This document shows positions 47,378 through 57,995 of a stretch of DNA of 64,000 nt, piece by piece. This DNA comes from Lachnospiraceae bacterium (GTDB lineage: Bacteria; Bacillota; Clostridia; Lachnospirales; Lachnospiraceae): assembly GCA_015057615.1 (NCBI GenBank), contig SVEA01000011.1, forward strand, positions 1 through 64,000, read 5' to 3'. Position numbers and translations under genes: made by a program. Within the stretch, counting starts at the first letter, position 1, and every line of letters begins with the position of its first letter. The notes beneath the pieces are model-generated. The model made no database searches. It had not been told where the DNA came from and was given only the letters and a program-made list of their open reading frames with translations.

Positions 47378-49136
47378 TATGATCCTCCTTCATCGGCAAT
47401 TTTAATGTAACGCATAATCCATGCGGCATATTCTGTTCCAGGAATACCCCATACTCCGCTCCATATGCAGCCGTCATTCTTCGATGAACATTTAATAAAC
47501 CTAACGAACCTTGTGATGTACTTTTTGCTTTCAATTCTTCTTCGATTTCTTCCAGCTGTTCCTTTGTCATCCCTTTGCCATTATCCTTGACAAAGACCAG
47601 CAGATCCCCATCCTCCTCCGTCACCTGAACGGCAAGACGGTTATCGTCATCCTCCAATCTTATCCCATGGACAAAATAATTTTCAATAACCGGCTGTATG
47701 GTAAACTTAATTACCGGAACCAGCATATATTTCTCCGGACAATCAAGCTCAAACCGAAAATTACCCTGGTACCGGAATTCAAAAATTTCAAGATACTTCT
47801 TACAATAATAAATCTCCTTTGCCAGGTTGATAATATTACTGTCCTTGATCTGACTACGGAAAATCACCGCCAGATCATAGAGCATCTTGCCGACCTCCTT
47901 ATCCTCGTTGCAGATCGCTTTCATTCGAATTGCTTCTAAGGTGTTATATAAAAAATGAGGGTTGATCTGACTTTGCAGGGCACTCATTTCTGCATTTTTC
48001 TGCTCGATTTCTGCAATGTAACTTTTCTGTATATAGGAATCCAAGTTTTTGCACATTTCGTTAAAATACTCGGCGATAATATCAAGCTCATCCTCATGCC
48101 CGACCCTCAGCCTAATTCCAAAATCACCGCTCATCGCCTGTTTCATACCGCTGATTATGGTTTCCATCCTTGAGGTCAGCTTTTCCAATCTCCGATTTAC
48201 TAAAAATGTACCGCAGATCAGCAGCATCGCTCCCACCAAAATAAGCATGATATAAACAGGAATGGATATATCATTCGTTTCCTTCTTATCGACATAAGCA
48301 AGAACATTCAGATCCTTTTTCTGCTGTCTATGAATATAGACATCATATTCTTTTTCAATCTCACCGCTGCTATTAAATTGCTGCAGATTTTCAAATCTGC
48401 CCGGCTCCGATTCGTAAACAATACTCCCATCGTCGTGATAGACAAAAATCTTTGCTTTTCCATAACGATTCTCTAATCTGGTAAAACCCTGGCTGCTGAA
48501 TGCCACCTGCATGCAGCCGGCACTGGCAAAGGTATGCGGATCACGGATCTCCTTTTCAAATACAATATTTCCATCCGATACAAATACATTTTTCTCCATC
48601 GCATTATGCCGGATATGAAAGGTAGTGCTCTTCATCGAGCCGTCCGGGGTATAGGTGTATTTCGTAAGGAAGCGGTAACTGATTAAATTAATGTCTGTTA
48701 TGTAAGAGCTTCTTGTTAAGGCATCCGCGACAAAGGTCCGGATGCCCTGGAACACATTATCCTTGTCCTGGACAAAGGAATCAAACTTTTTATTATAGTA
48801 TTCATCGGTATCCAGGCTCAAAAACCAAATCACATCCTGAAGCTGCATCTTATTCTGATATAGGCTGAATTGTACAGAAGAGGCTTTGGTTGCTATATCA
48901 TCCACATATTCAATTCCGCTCTGACACATCATATCGATATATTCGAGATTCTTTTTGCGGGTCTCCCGATAAATGCTGATTAAAAAATATGTCTCTAAAA
49001 GCAATATGATGCAGATTAAGACAGACATATAGTTAATCATTAGCTTTTTATATATTTTTCTGGAATTCCGGTTCGTAGCAATCACTCTACTTTCTATTAT
49101 CTTCTGTTTTACAGCAGGAACAACATGCATGGTCAT
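47370..49136 (-). CDS. Sensor histidine kinase (YesM-like)
   Basis: HAMP, ALQSQINPHFLYNTLEAIR, DNGKGMTKEQL. Confidence 0.95.
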   Translation of the reverse strand: MTMHVVPAVKQKIIESRVIATNRNSRKIYKKLMINYMSVLICIILLLETYFLISIYRETRKKNLEYIDMMCQSGIEYVDDIATKASSVQFSLYQNKMQLQDVIWFLSLDTDEYYNKKFDSFVQDKDNVFQGIRTFVADALTRSSYITDINLISYRFLTKYTYTPDGSMKSTTFHIRHNAMEKNVFVSDGNIVFEKEIRDPHTFASAGCMQVAFSSQGFTRLENRYGKAKIFVYHDDGSIVYESEPGRFENLQQFNSSGEIEKEYDVYIHRQQKKDLNVLAYVDKKETNDISIPVYIMLILVGAMLLICGTFLVNRRLEKLTSRMETIISGMKQAMSGDFGIRLRVGHEDELDIIAEYFNEMCKNLDSYIQKSYIAEIEQKNAEMSALQSQINPHFLYNTLEAIRMKAICNEDKEVGKMLYDLAVIFRSQIKDSNIINLAKEIYYCKKYLEIFEFRYQGNFRFELDCPEKYMLVPVIKFTIQPVIENYFVHGIRLEDDDNRLAVQVTEEDGDLLVFVKDNGKGMTKEQLEEIEEELKAKSTSQGSLGLLNVHRRMTAAYGAEYGVFLEQNMPHGLCVTLKLPMKEDHNV

Positions 49137-49246
49137 GCTTCCATACCCCCATCAAAACCCAGGTAAGGCTTTCATTTCCATCCCATTATAGCATATTTTT
49201 GTACTCATTTATAACTCTTTTACTTTTAGAAAACGCAAAAAGAGAG

Positions 49247-49906
49247 TTATTCACTCTCTAATTTGCTAAATAGTTTTCGATTCGTTATTACAATTAAGAA
49301 AGAATAAATACTCCCCATAAATAAAAAAGTTGTTCCCGCCATGACCTCAAACAATACCAGCATAAATAAAAATATAACCGCATTTGCCAACGCATATAAT
49401 GGTTTCCCGATTACGATTGCGAAAGCATTTTTTATAATTTGAATATTCTTCATGATATATCTGCTGATAAACAAATATAAAAACGGTGTCATTAAAATTA
49501 TAACCGCCAGTACAAGAATAAATGTCACGGTAAAAATCGCAACCTTCGGTACATGAACAAAATATTTTATACTGGTACAAAGCATAAATACAGCCATAAG
49601 CTGTATCACTCCCATTGCTGCCGATTGCATGAAATTCATCCGATAGCCTTTAAAATACTCACGAAAAGGGTAGATATCCTTGTTCTTTACCAGCTTATTC
49701 ATACAATGAAATAAGGCACAAAGGGACGGCGCCATTGGCAGAAGGCAAAGCAAAAACAAAGGCAGGTATTCACCTATGCTGCTTATCCCCACCAGAAAAT
49801 AAAATCCCAGGAAAGGGATATTGCTTAATTGAAAAAGTATATTCAAAACGAAAAAGTAATAGACATAGTCAAAAAACGACATCAACTTTTCCATATTAAA
49901 ACCCAT
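49247..49906 (-). CDS. YesL / DUF624 family membrane protein
   Basis: Small multi-TM protein, position beside YesMN-type TCS and sugar ABC transporter. Confidence 0.75.
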   Translation of the reverse strand: MGFNMEKLMSFFDYVYYFFVLNILFQLSNIPFLGFYFLVGISSIGEYLPLFLLCLLPMAPSLCALFHCMNKLVKNKDIYPFREYFKGYRMNFMQSAAMGVIQLMAVFMLCTSIKYFVHVPKVAIFTVTFILVLAVIILMTPFLYLFISRYIMKNIQIIKNAFAIVIGKPLYALANAVIFLFMLVLFEVMAGTTFLFMGSIYSFLIVITNRKLFSKLESE

Positions 49907-50217
49907 ATGATCGACCTCCTTTCGTAAGCTATCCCATTCATTAGCATTGCAAAAGGAATTGCTGTTAATTGCTTGATGAAATCAGCTATAGTAAACTTAT
50001 ATACCATGGATATTATACTTTTATAATGACGAATTTTTACGAGTTACTAGATATCATTAGGAAATTCACTTTTGTCTCTGTCATACCAGAAAGTAAAATT
50101 CCTTAGGATATCGTAACGAGTAAGTCTGAGTCAGAATAAAAATATAATATTCCATGGTAGCAGGCCGACTTCTGATTTCATCAAGCATTGGCCATTTCTT
50201 TTACTGTGAATTTTCTG

Positions 50218-53055
50218 TTATTTCTTTAATCCGTGTACCTGGATTTCATAGATGCGCACTGCGGAGTCAGCTCCCTGGGTAGGCTTGATTGCGGTTACCT
50301 TTACATAACGAGCTTCTCTTGGCTTAAAGGTATCAAGTGTTTCACCAGCAGCATTTTTCTTAATCTCAATTGCCGGCTCAAACGTTGTTCCGTCAGTACT
50401 GGTCTCAATTGTGTACCATAGTGTATTCATACCGGCGCTTTCATTTCCTTTTTCCGCATGCGCCATATAAACCTCGCTCACCATCATTACCTTACCAAGA
50501 TCAATCGTTAAGTCATGAGGTGCCGGACCGGTTGCACACCATTTCGTATCGGTCTTTCCGTCCACTGCAAATTGCGGTGCTTCATTCTCATTTACATAGC
50601 CAGATGCACTGGTTTCCTTGCCCTGGGAAATCAAAGGCAGTTCTCCGGAAGCGTCCTTGCGGACTACGATCATTTCTTCCACCTTACACTCTGCTGTACC
50701 TTCGTCATTCTTAGCCACCAGGGTAACATCATAAACACCTTCGTTCGAATAGGTAACCTTCGGATTCTCCTCCGTTGAGGTCGCGGTATCAGCGCCGTCA
50801 AAGGTCCATTCCCAAGCGGTGGTATTCTGGGATGCCAGGCTGGTAAACTCTACTGTTTCACCAGGAGCAACCATCGTCTTAGAGGCTTTCATATTGGACT
50901 TTGGAAGACTGATATTCGGCCAATCCATAACGACACTGCTGCCGTCTCCTCTTTGCAGATATTCATTGACCGCCACCACTTCAAAGGTTGACTGCTTTTC
51001 CTCTGCTTCTCTTGCGAGTGCATGTATATAGTGAGCAGTTGCCGTTGTTGCACCCATAAAGGATTTGCTTCCGTCTTCGTATGTCTTATATACTTCATAA
51101 TATTTTGCATTGTCTACAGCGTTCCAGGTAAGCTTAACACCTGCGTAAATGCCGTCATCATCAAATTGCTGGTAAGCTACTGCCACATTTTCCGGTGATG
51201 CAGGTACCTGATCCGACTTTTCTGCAATGGTAATGTTTCCAAGGTTGATCTGAACGATCTGTGTATCGCTTGTCAGCCGGAAGCTTAGACCTATTTTCTT
51301 GATCGATTTGCCTGCTGATTTTGCTATATCATAAGAAATCTTTGTCCATTCCGTACCGGCTTCCTCATCGCCTGTCAGCTGTTCTTTTGAACCATCGTGA
51401 TATTCCAGAACCAGATCCACGGCTGCCGGATAATCTGCTTTTACCATAACCGATGCTTCTGTCTTGTCCGTAAGCGGCAGATCTGCACTGTAAAGGGTAA
51501 GCTCGGAATTCTTGCCGGCTTCCATTTTACCATACAGCTTAATCGAGTTGCCGCCATAAATGCTGCTCGCATAGTCAAAACTCGGTTTTAGCTTATTCTC
51601 ACCTTCCTGGTTTAAAATCCAACGGTAGGTCGGCATAATATCCATCATACTTCGGTTGTTCCAATCCAGTGCAGATACCTTTTCACCATCAATAAAGAAA
51701 CTATAGCCATTACCGAGACTAAAGTTTGTAATAAACGGAAGGGTATGTACAACGGACTTCTCTATTGCATAGGTAGAAACTCCGTGCCATTCATTGTCTC
51801 GTGCCTTTGTCGGAATCATCGGGTTGCCGTTTTCATTTACCCACAGACGATTCTCTGCTTTTTCATATTCTTCCAAAGTCTCCGCTGAAAAATATGCCCA
51901 GCTCGGACAATATAAACCTAACGAAGTATAAGGAACATTGTTCTCTGCAAATAAGTTCCATTTGATTGGCGTACGGATACCATTTGCCTGAACATCCATA
52001 CCGGCATAGATATCATATGGATCAATTCCAAATTTCTGTGCATTCTCCTTCGATTGCTTCAACAGATTCTGATCTGCCAATTGGTCCACGGTCCACCAGA
52101 AATTCAGGAAAATATTGTCTGCACCTTTTTTCCCGTCGGCATCCAATAGGAAAACAGAGTTCTTGTCGGTTAATGCATTTTGATAATCCATAACACCTTC
52201 TTTTGTCATGGAATCATACCAGATAAGATCTAATTTATCATCTGCTTTTTCTCTAAACTGCTGAACAAAAGCTAGCATCTTATCTGCATGCTCCTTTGTT
52301 AACGGAGCTTCCTCAGTTCCGCCAACCTCCTGATTGATAAACCAGCCATCGAATCCGAGCGTAGTTGCCGCTTCGATCAGCTTATCAACTAAGGGGAACT
52401 TTCCGTCTGCATCCATGGTAAGGAAATCATCTAACCACTGCATCTTGCCTCCCCACGCTTCGGGAGCCAGGAAGATGGTTCCGAGAACGGGTACGCCGTT
52501 TGTGTGACCCGCATCAATGACATCTGCCGTAGGCGGAACGATAAGTCCCTCACCTGCAGAACCGCCCCAGTATACCAATTGGTCAACGTACTGCCAGTAG
52601 GAAAATGTATTTGCGTCAAATACATTAAGGCCGTGCGGGGAGTTCCCGCTTGTACTGGCATTCATAATAGACAGTGCCGCAACCTTAAATTCCTTCTTTT
52701 GCGTAGAATTGCTTGGTTCTAACTTGTCTTTGTCAATCCGTTCCTTTAGAGGAATCGTGCTGACATACAAGTCTAAATCCTCTTCCTCCCCGGGATTCCA
52801 CTCTAATAATTCGTTCGGGAACCAGTAGGGTGCATTGGGCTGATTCAGCATCTTCATATCCGGATTTGCTTCCGGTGTAATACGATAAACCACTTTTTCT
52901 ACTTTTGGTTCTTCTGCTTCCGGCTCTTCTGCTGTTGTAGCAGGTGTTACTTCCGGCTTAGAAGTTGCATCCGTATCTGGCTTCTTCGCGCATGCCGTAA
53001 TACTCATACTTGCTATCAGAATAAGTGACATAAACCTTAAAGCATTTTTTTTCAT
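50218..53055 (-). CDS. GH85 endo-beta-N-acetylglucosaminidase lipoprotein with PKD and F5/8-type C (CBM32-like) domains
   Basis: SITACAKK lipobox; YVDQLVYWGGSAGEGLIVPPTADVIDAGHTNGVPVLGTIF; GFDGWFINQEV; PKD WEWTFDGADTATSTEENPKVTYSNEGVYDVTL; C-terminal discoidin-like domain. Confidence 0.92.
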   Translation of the reverse strand: MKKNALRFMSLILIASMSITACAKKPDTDATSKPEVTPATTAEEPEAEEPKVEKVVYRITPEANPDMKMLNQPNAPYWFPNELLEWNPGEEEDLDLYVSTIPLKERIDKDKLEPSNSTQKKEFKVAALSIMNASTSGNSPHGLNVFDANTFSYWQYVDQLVYWGGSAGEGLIVPPTADVIDAGHTNGVPVLGTIFLAPEAWGGKMQWLDDFLTMDADGKFPLVDKLIEAATTLGFDGWFINQEVGGTEEAPLTKEHADKMLAFVQQFREKADDKLDLIWYDSMTKEGVMDYQNALTDKNSVFLLDADGKKGADNIFLNFWWTVDQLADQNLLKQSKENAQKFGIDPYDIYAGMDVQANGIRTPIKWNLFAENNVPYTSLGLYCPSWAYFSAETLEEYEKAENRLWVNENGNPMIPTKARDNEWHGVSTYAIEKSVVHTLPFITNFSLGNGYSFFIDGEKVSALDWNNRSMMDIMPTYRWILNQEGENKLKPSFDYASSIYGGNSIKLYGKMEAGKNSELTLYSADLPLTDKTEASVMVKADYPAAVDLVLEYHDGSKEQLTGDEEAGTEWTKISYDIAKSAGKSIKKIGLSFRLTSDTQIVQINLGNITIAEKSDQVPASPENVAVAYQQFDDDGIYAGVKLTWNAVDNAKYYEVYKTYEDGSKSFMGATTATAHYIHALAREAEEKQSTFEVVAVNEYLQRGDGSSVVMDWPNISLPKSNMKASKTMVAPGETVEFTSLASQNTTAWEWTFDGADTATSTEENPKVTYSNEGVYDVTLVAKNDEGTAECKVEEMIVVRKDASGELPLISQGKETSASGYVNENEAPQFAVDGKTDTKWCATGPAPHDLTIDLGKVMMVSEVYMAHAEKGNESAGMNTLWYTIETSTDGTTFEPAIEIKKNAAGETLDTFKPREARYVKVTAIKPTQGADSAVRIYEIQVHGLKK

Positions 53056-53357
53056 ATTATCCTCCCTAACACATTATTTATAACATAAGTGTACATGGGG
53101 ATTTCAAATACATAAAGTGTAAAAATTCCATATTAACTGCATTCATTCTAGCCAGTTGGTCCATATTCCTATGAATGGCAGGGAAACCGATTGTAACGGA
53201 TTCCTTTATCTTCTGTCTGTCTTGAAGCCATTGCATTTGCTATCGCCAGTGTAATTATATGCGCAGGTGTTATTATCACGATGATTCCAGCATGAATAAT
53301 ATTTATCCTGTAAATCTTTGAAATTGAAAATCCATACAGGCGCATTGTATCTTCCAT

Positions 53358-53397
53358 AAAAAGGGTGTATTATGTAGGAAACATAGTACACCCTTTT
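53358..53397. terminator. Strong hairpin terminator
   Basis: aaaagggtgta...tacaccctttt. Confidence 0.8.
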
Positions 53398-53408
53398 ATG
53401 ATAGGAAT

Positions 53409-53690
53409 GACAAAAGCCGATTATAAACTCATCTTCATCAATTTGCATATTTTATGTATTGACAAGTAATATGAAACAAATTTCATTCGCAGCACGCAGT
53501 CCCGCAAAGCATTGCAAAAACGCAATACTTGGGTTGAAGTACGTAATGGTGCATAAGACCACAAAATACGTAGTCTAAGTGCCAACGGCTTCAAACAGTT
53601 GTGCAGTAAAATATTGTTGCCTATTATCTAAGTTTTTCTTTTATTTATTCAAATTGATGAAGACGATTTGTTAAGAAGGCTTTTGTCGCT
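53409..53690 (-). repeat. Family A palindromic element, copy A4
   Basis: tgacaaaagccg...ggcttttgtc termini; full core in inverse orientation. Confidence 0.92.
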
Positions 53691-53896
53691 CACTCGCTGA
53701 TGATAGTGACCCAAATATCATTTACAGTATCTGGATATCCACTGCCCCGCTGGTATACAAGGAGAATACTAAATCCGAATTCTTTGGAAACACAGGAAAG
53801 GAGTTTATCTTCTCCGTCAATGATGATCCTGCCACCATACGAAAAGCTATGATTGACTATTTTTCAAACAATACAACCACACCGGATACAAAATGA
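53691..53896 (+). pseudogene. Open C-terminal CDS remnant of unknown family directly abutting copy A4
   Basis: DDSDPNIIYSIWISTAPLVYKENTKSEFFGNTGKEFIFSVNDDPATIRKAMIDYFSNNTTTPDTK* with no start, followed by terminator. Confidence 0.5.
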
Positions 53897-53920
53897 GATT
53901 TTCCGGCTGCTTATTCATGT

Positions 53921-53969
53921 AATTCCGCCAACCATACCTTTTGCGGTTCTTTGGCGGAATTGCATTTTT
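53921..53969. terminator. Intrinsic terminator
   Basis: aattccgccaa...ttggcggaatt gcattttttt. Confidence 0.85.
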
Positions 53970-56165
53970 TTATAAGTCATAGAATACTCTCTTCAAGCGA
54001 GAATCACTTAATCTACTGAGCAGCTCGTTCGTAATTGTTCCGGCACTACCTGCCACCTGTTCTGCAGTGATTTCTTCCAAACCGTCTTTACCGATCAGAG
54101 TAGCAATATCGCCCTTCCTAATATCCGGGATATCGGTAACATCGGCAACAAGCTGATCCATACAGATACGCCCAATAACCGGCACACGATACCCTCGGAT
54201 CAAGACATGACTCTTCCCCTCAGAAAGGCTGCGTGGGAAACCGTCTGCATAGCCGATGGAAATAACGGCAATTTTCCTTTCTCTTTGTGCAATAAAGGTC
54301 CGGCTGTAGCTGACACTCTCCCCGGCTTTGATCGTTCTGACAAGAACTACTCTGGATTTTAATTCCATAACAGGCTGTAAATCCAAGGAACATTTTGTAT
54401 TTTTCTCCGTACTGCTTAAAACACCGTAAAGCGCAATTCCAATTCTGGCATAGCTGCATTTTAATTCTGGATAATTTAAAACTCCATAGCTGCTTTGAAT
54501 ATGTGTCGGAGGAATCGGAATGTGCTTTGCCTTTAATCGGTCGATAAGCTCGTAAAAGTTCTGAATCTGCTGCTTCGTAAAAGCAACATCGGATTCCTCC
54601 CGGCTATCCGATGCACTCAGATGTGTAAAAATGCCGGAAACCTTAAGATTTTTACAGGCAAATATTGATTCAATTTCTGACGCATGCTGATAGCTTTCCC
54701 CAAGCCGGTTCATGCCCGTATTCACTTTAATGTGAATACAAATCGGTCTTCCATACTGATTCAATTCTTTTGCATGCTCCAGATTCACTACGGTCTGTGA
54801 TAATTGATAGTGAAGCAATGCGGCTGCTCTTACTGCCGGAGTATAGCCTAAAATCAGAATTTCCCCCTGAATCCCTTCCTTACGCAGCCGGATGCCTTCG
54901 TCAATTGTTGCCACAGCGAACGCGTGAATACCAATGCGGCTTAAATACGCCGCGACCGGGACTACACCATGCCCGTAGGCGTTTGCTTTTACAACCGCCA
55001 TAATCTCACATCCGGCAGGAAGCACCTTCTGAAATTCCTTCACATTATGGTTGAGATTCGTCCGGTTGATTTCTGCCCATGCCCGGTCCCTGCTCCCGAT
55101 AGAAGCATCACGATCGGCACCGGCATCGGCGGTATGTTTCGGCTTTCTGCGAACAAGCAGGCTAAGCACAGCGGCAGCGGCAAGAGAGCTGATCGCGACC
55201 GCTATATAATGGAGGATACTGTTATCAATCAAAAGCTTCTGCATTCCTGCTGCTTTTGCAAAACCACGGATGGCCACGATCATTGCCGGGTGAATTAAAT
55301 AAATGAACATAGATAGATTTCGCAGGTATCTTCGACTTTTTCCTTCCCATAACAGCAGGCTCTGAAACAGGAAAATCATGCAGGGTAGAAGCATAATATA
55401 CATACTATCATGTCTTTGAACATGAAACTTATAAAGCAGCAGCGCTTCAATAAGCAGAAGACCAAAACTCACCGTAAATCCCAAAAGGCAGGTTCGTAAT
55501 GGCAGTCTTTTTCTCTTTTGTGCCAGAAAAGCCCCCAGCAGGAAGAAAATCGGTGCAAAAAACAAACCATTCCGCGTATAGTCGGTAAAACGGAACAAGA
55601 TCTGATAAACCGCTTTTAGAAACGGGATTTTCTCTGAAATACCGTAATAGCTGTCACCAAACAGACCGATGAGATATAGAACCATACTGATTCCTAATGC
55701 CTGCCCCGCTGTCCGCCTTTTCAGCAATAGCCAGGTGATACAGGCTCCCAGGATAGCTGCGGGAAGATACCATAGATGATAAAAGGTACCGTCAAAAATA
55801 ATAGCCTTTAGAAGATTCGGCAGATGCCTCCACTCCTTTATCGTTCCTGTATAGATATTGAGCGGCAGGTAGAGCAGGATGGTAATGCCATAGAGTTCGG
55901 CGGTCTTTTTCACAAAAGCCATCAATCTGCCGGACTGTTCACGGGCTTCCTCCTTTTTTGAAAATAGGAAGAAACCAGAAGCCATAAAGAAGAATGGAAC
56001 CGCGACGCGGGCAATTACTCTTGTCAGAATAAAATCTGCTGTTGTGTTAAGGCTCGTTAACGGTGACGTATGAATTGCAACCACGAGAAAAGCGGAAATC
56101 AATCTGAAATAGTCAATCCCGGTATATTCTTTTCTTTGCATATTTGTCATAGCCGCTCCCTCCAT
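53970..56165 (-). CDS. vanT: VanT-type membrane-bound serine/alanine racemase (acyltransferase-3 + racemase domains)
   Basis: N-terminal acyltransferase-like TM domain; C-terminal AVVKANAYGHG and IGRICMDQL alanine racemase motifs; gene order. Confidence 0.92.
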   Translation of the reverse strand: MEGAAMTNMQRKEYTGIDYFRLISAFLVVAIHTSPLTSLNTTADFILTRVIARVAVPFFFMASGFFLFSKKEEAREQSGRLMAFVKKTAELYGITILLYLPLNIYTGTIKEWRHLPNLLKAIIFDGTFYHLWYLPAAILGACITWLLLKRRTAGQALGISMVLYLIGLFGDSYYGISEKIPFLKAVYQILFRFTDYTRNGLFFAPIFFLLGAFLAQKRKRLPLRTCLLGFTVSFGLLLIEALLLYKFHVQRHDSMYIMLLPCMIFLFQSLLLWEGKSRRYLRNLSMFIYLIHPAMIVAIRGFAKAAGMQKLLIDNSILHYIAVAISSLAAAAVLSLLVRRKPKHTADAGADRDASIGSRDRAWAEINRTNLNHNVKEFQKVLPAGCEIMAVVKANAYGHGVVPVAAYLSRIGIHAFAVATIDEGIRLRKEGIQGEILILGYTPAVRAAALLHYQLSQTVVNLEHAKELNQYGRPICIHIKVNTGMNRLGESYQHASEIESIFACKNLKVSGIFTHLSASDSREESDVAFTKQQIQNFYELIDRLKAKHIPIPPTHIQSSYGVLNYPELKCSYARIGIALYGVLSSTEKNTKCSLDLQPVMELKSRVVLVRTIKAGESVSYSRTFIAQRERKIAVISIGYADGFPRSLSEGKSHVLIRGYRVPVIGRICMDQLVADVTDIPDIRKGDIATLIGKDGLEEITAEQVAGSAGTITNELLSRLSDSRLKRVFYDL

Positions 56166-56911
56166 AAAGTTACCACAACTCCATCCTCGTTGTTGCCGGA
56201 CACCTGATAAGGAAGGTTATCCGGGATTTCTATCATAACCTCCTGATTCTCCGGAACCGAAACATGGAAAATCTCGAAATTATAACGATTCTTACAAAAC
56301 CGCAAATGTTCCCTCTGATAGGAGAACTCTTTTAGATAATCCGTGTATTCTTCCAAGGTGAAATTATTTTCCCGCATAGCTTCGGAATGGGGATACCCTA
56401 CATAGCGGAAATGCCACGGCTCATGAGCAATCTGCGTAATCTGCTCACTTCCAGCTGGGTAACGCTCAATAAAACCGTACTGTACCGAAAGCTCACGGAA
56501 ACGTCCGCAGATTCCGGTATACGGAAAATCAGGACGAATAAAATCAATGACGTCACTATTTTTAGCAAGATCGATAGCAAGGCCCGTCTGATGCTCACTG
56601 CATCCTGGAATGGCAACGAACTTCTTAGTAAATTCATCTCCATTCTCCCGCAGGGAGTCCGCATAGATCTCCTGCTGCTCCCCCATCGTCCGGTAACCGC
56701 TGACCGGAATAATACCATCTCCGCATTCTAAATCAAACGTGACCTCGGACAGCATTTTAGCCGTCTGTTTTTCCAAAAGGATGTGAGCGGCATCGGGCTG
56801 TACCGGTGCCAGATAATTCTTGCGCATATCGCTTTTCAGCGGATGGGATGGATTGACAAGAATTAAGTACCCCCTGGAAATATCTGTCGTGTTAAGTCGG
56901 AGCGTTCTCAT
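56147..56911 (-). CDS. vanXY: VanXY-type D,D-dipeptidase/carboxypeptidase
   Basis: SGYRTMGEQQEIY, SEHQTGLAIDL, EPWHFRYVGYPHS zinc peptidase motifs. Confidence 0.92.
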   Translation of the reverse strand: MRTLRLNTTDISRGYLILVNPSHPLKSDMRKNYLAPVQPDAAHILLEKQTAKMLSEVTFDLECGDGIIPVSGYRTMGEQQEIYADSLRENGDEFTKKFVAIPGCSEHQTGLAIDLAKNSDVIDFIRPDFPYTGICGRFRELSVQYGFIERYPAGSEQITQIAHEPWHFRYVGYPHSEAMRENNFTLEEYTDYLKEFSYQREHLRFCKNRYNFEIFHVSVPENQEVMIEIPDNLPYQVSGNNEDGVVVTLWRERL

Positions 56912-57957
56912 GGCTGCATCGCCAGCTTAATTAGTTCATCTACAATCTGAGAAAAGGTCATCCCGATCCCTTTCAGCATACTGGGGTAGCGGCTATGAGA
57001 AGTAAAGCCGGGGATGGTATTTACTTCATTAAAGATGATTTCCTCATCGGGGGTCAAAAACATATCTACCCGTGCAAAGCCCGAACAGCCGAGTGCCTGG
57101 TAAATCACTGCTGCTGCCTGCTTGATACGTTTCGCCGTCTCCGCACCGATACGAGCAGGCATGTGAATCTTGGAGGTTTTTAGCGTATACTTTTCCGTGT
57201 AGTCAAAGAAGCCGTGCGACAATTCGATTTCATCAACCCTGCCGATCGTAAGCGTTTCGTTACCAAGAACCGCACATCCCACTTCAAAACCGTCAACCGC
57301 CTCCTCAATAACCACCTTGCGGTCATGCTGGGCGGCTGCATGCACCGCATCAATCAACTCATTTTTACCGGAAACCTTGGTAATACCAAAGGATGACCCA
57401 GCATTTGCCGGTTTCACGAACAAAGGATATTGTAGCTGCGCTGCCTGCTGCAAAAGCTCCGCCTCCGTTACAGGTGAATGCAGAACAACGGAAGCAGGCG
57501 TTTTTATGCCCGCTAAGCTTACCAGCCTATGCGCGAAATCCTTGTCCATGCAGAGAGCGGAGCTGAGAATCCCGCATCCGACACAGGGAATGCCCGCCAT
57601 TTCAAGTAATCCCTGCACCGTACCGTCCTCGCCGTTTTTACCGTGCAGTATGGGAAATGCTACATCAATCGGAAGCTCGACTGCCTTGCCGCCTTCCAGA
57701 ACAAGAATACCGTGGGTGGTACGGTCCGGCGAAATGACAGCCGGAACGCAGGAAGCATGCCTGCTCCATGTATCGTTTCTGATCTCTTCAATACCCCCGC
57801 TGTATTTCAGCCATTCTCCCTTCTGGGTGATTCCCAGCAGAATAACATGGTACTTCTTTGGGTCAAGATTCTCTATCACGGAGCAGGCGGACTGTAAAGA
57901 CACCTCATATTCCGTAGAATTGCCGCCAAATAAAACGGCGATTGTTGTTTGTTTCAT
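56908..57957 (-). CDS. vanG: VanG-type D-alanine--D-serine ligase
   Basis: AVLFGGNSTEYEVSLQSACSVIENL, EKYTLKTSKIHMPARI omega-loop EKY, NEVNTIPGFTSHSRYPSMLKGIG; start MKQTTIAV. Confidence 0.93.
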   Translation of the reverse strand: MKQTTIAVLFGGNSTEYEVSLQSACSVIENLDPKKYHVILLGITQKGEWLKYSGGIEEIRNDTWSRHASCVPAVISPDRTTHGILVLEGGKAVELPIDVAFPILHGKNGEDGTVQGLLEMAGIPCVGCGILSSALCMDKDFAHRLVSLAGIKTPASVVLHSPVTEAELLQQAAQLQYPLFVKPANAGSSFGITKVSGKNELIDAVHAAAQHDRKVVIEEAVDGFEVGCAVLGNETLTIGRVDEIELSHGFFDYTEKYTLKTSKIHMPARIGAETAKRIKQAAAVIYQALGCSGFARVDMFLTPDEEIIFNEVNTIPGFTSHSRYPSMLKGIGMTFSQIVDELIKLAMQP

Positions 57958-57995
57958 AAAATCAATCCTTTCCAATATTTCGTATGACTGGGCGA

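Noticed and set aside
53169-53448. Minus-strand small ORFs (MEDTMRLYGFSISKIYRINI...; MQIDEDEFIIGF...)
   Set aside because: Could be FtsX-like permease debris, but similarity is too weak to call by eye.
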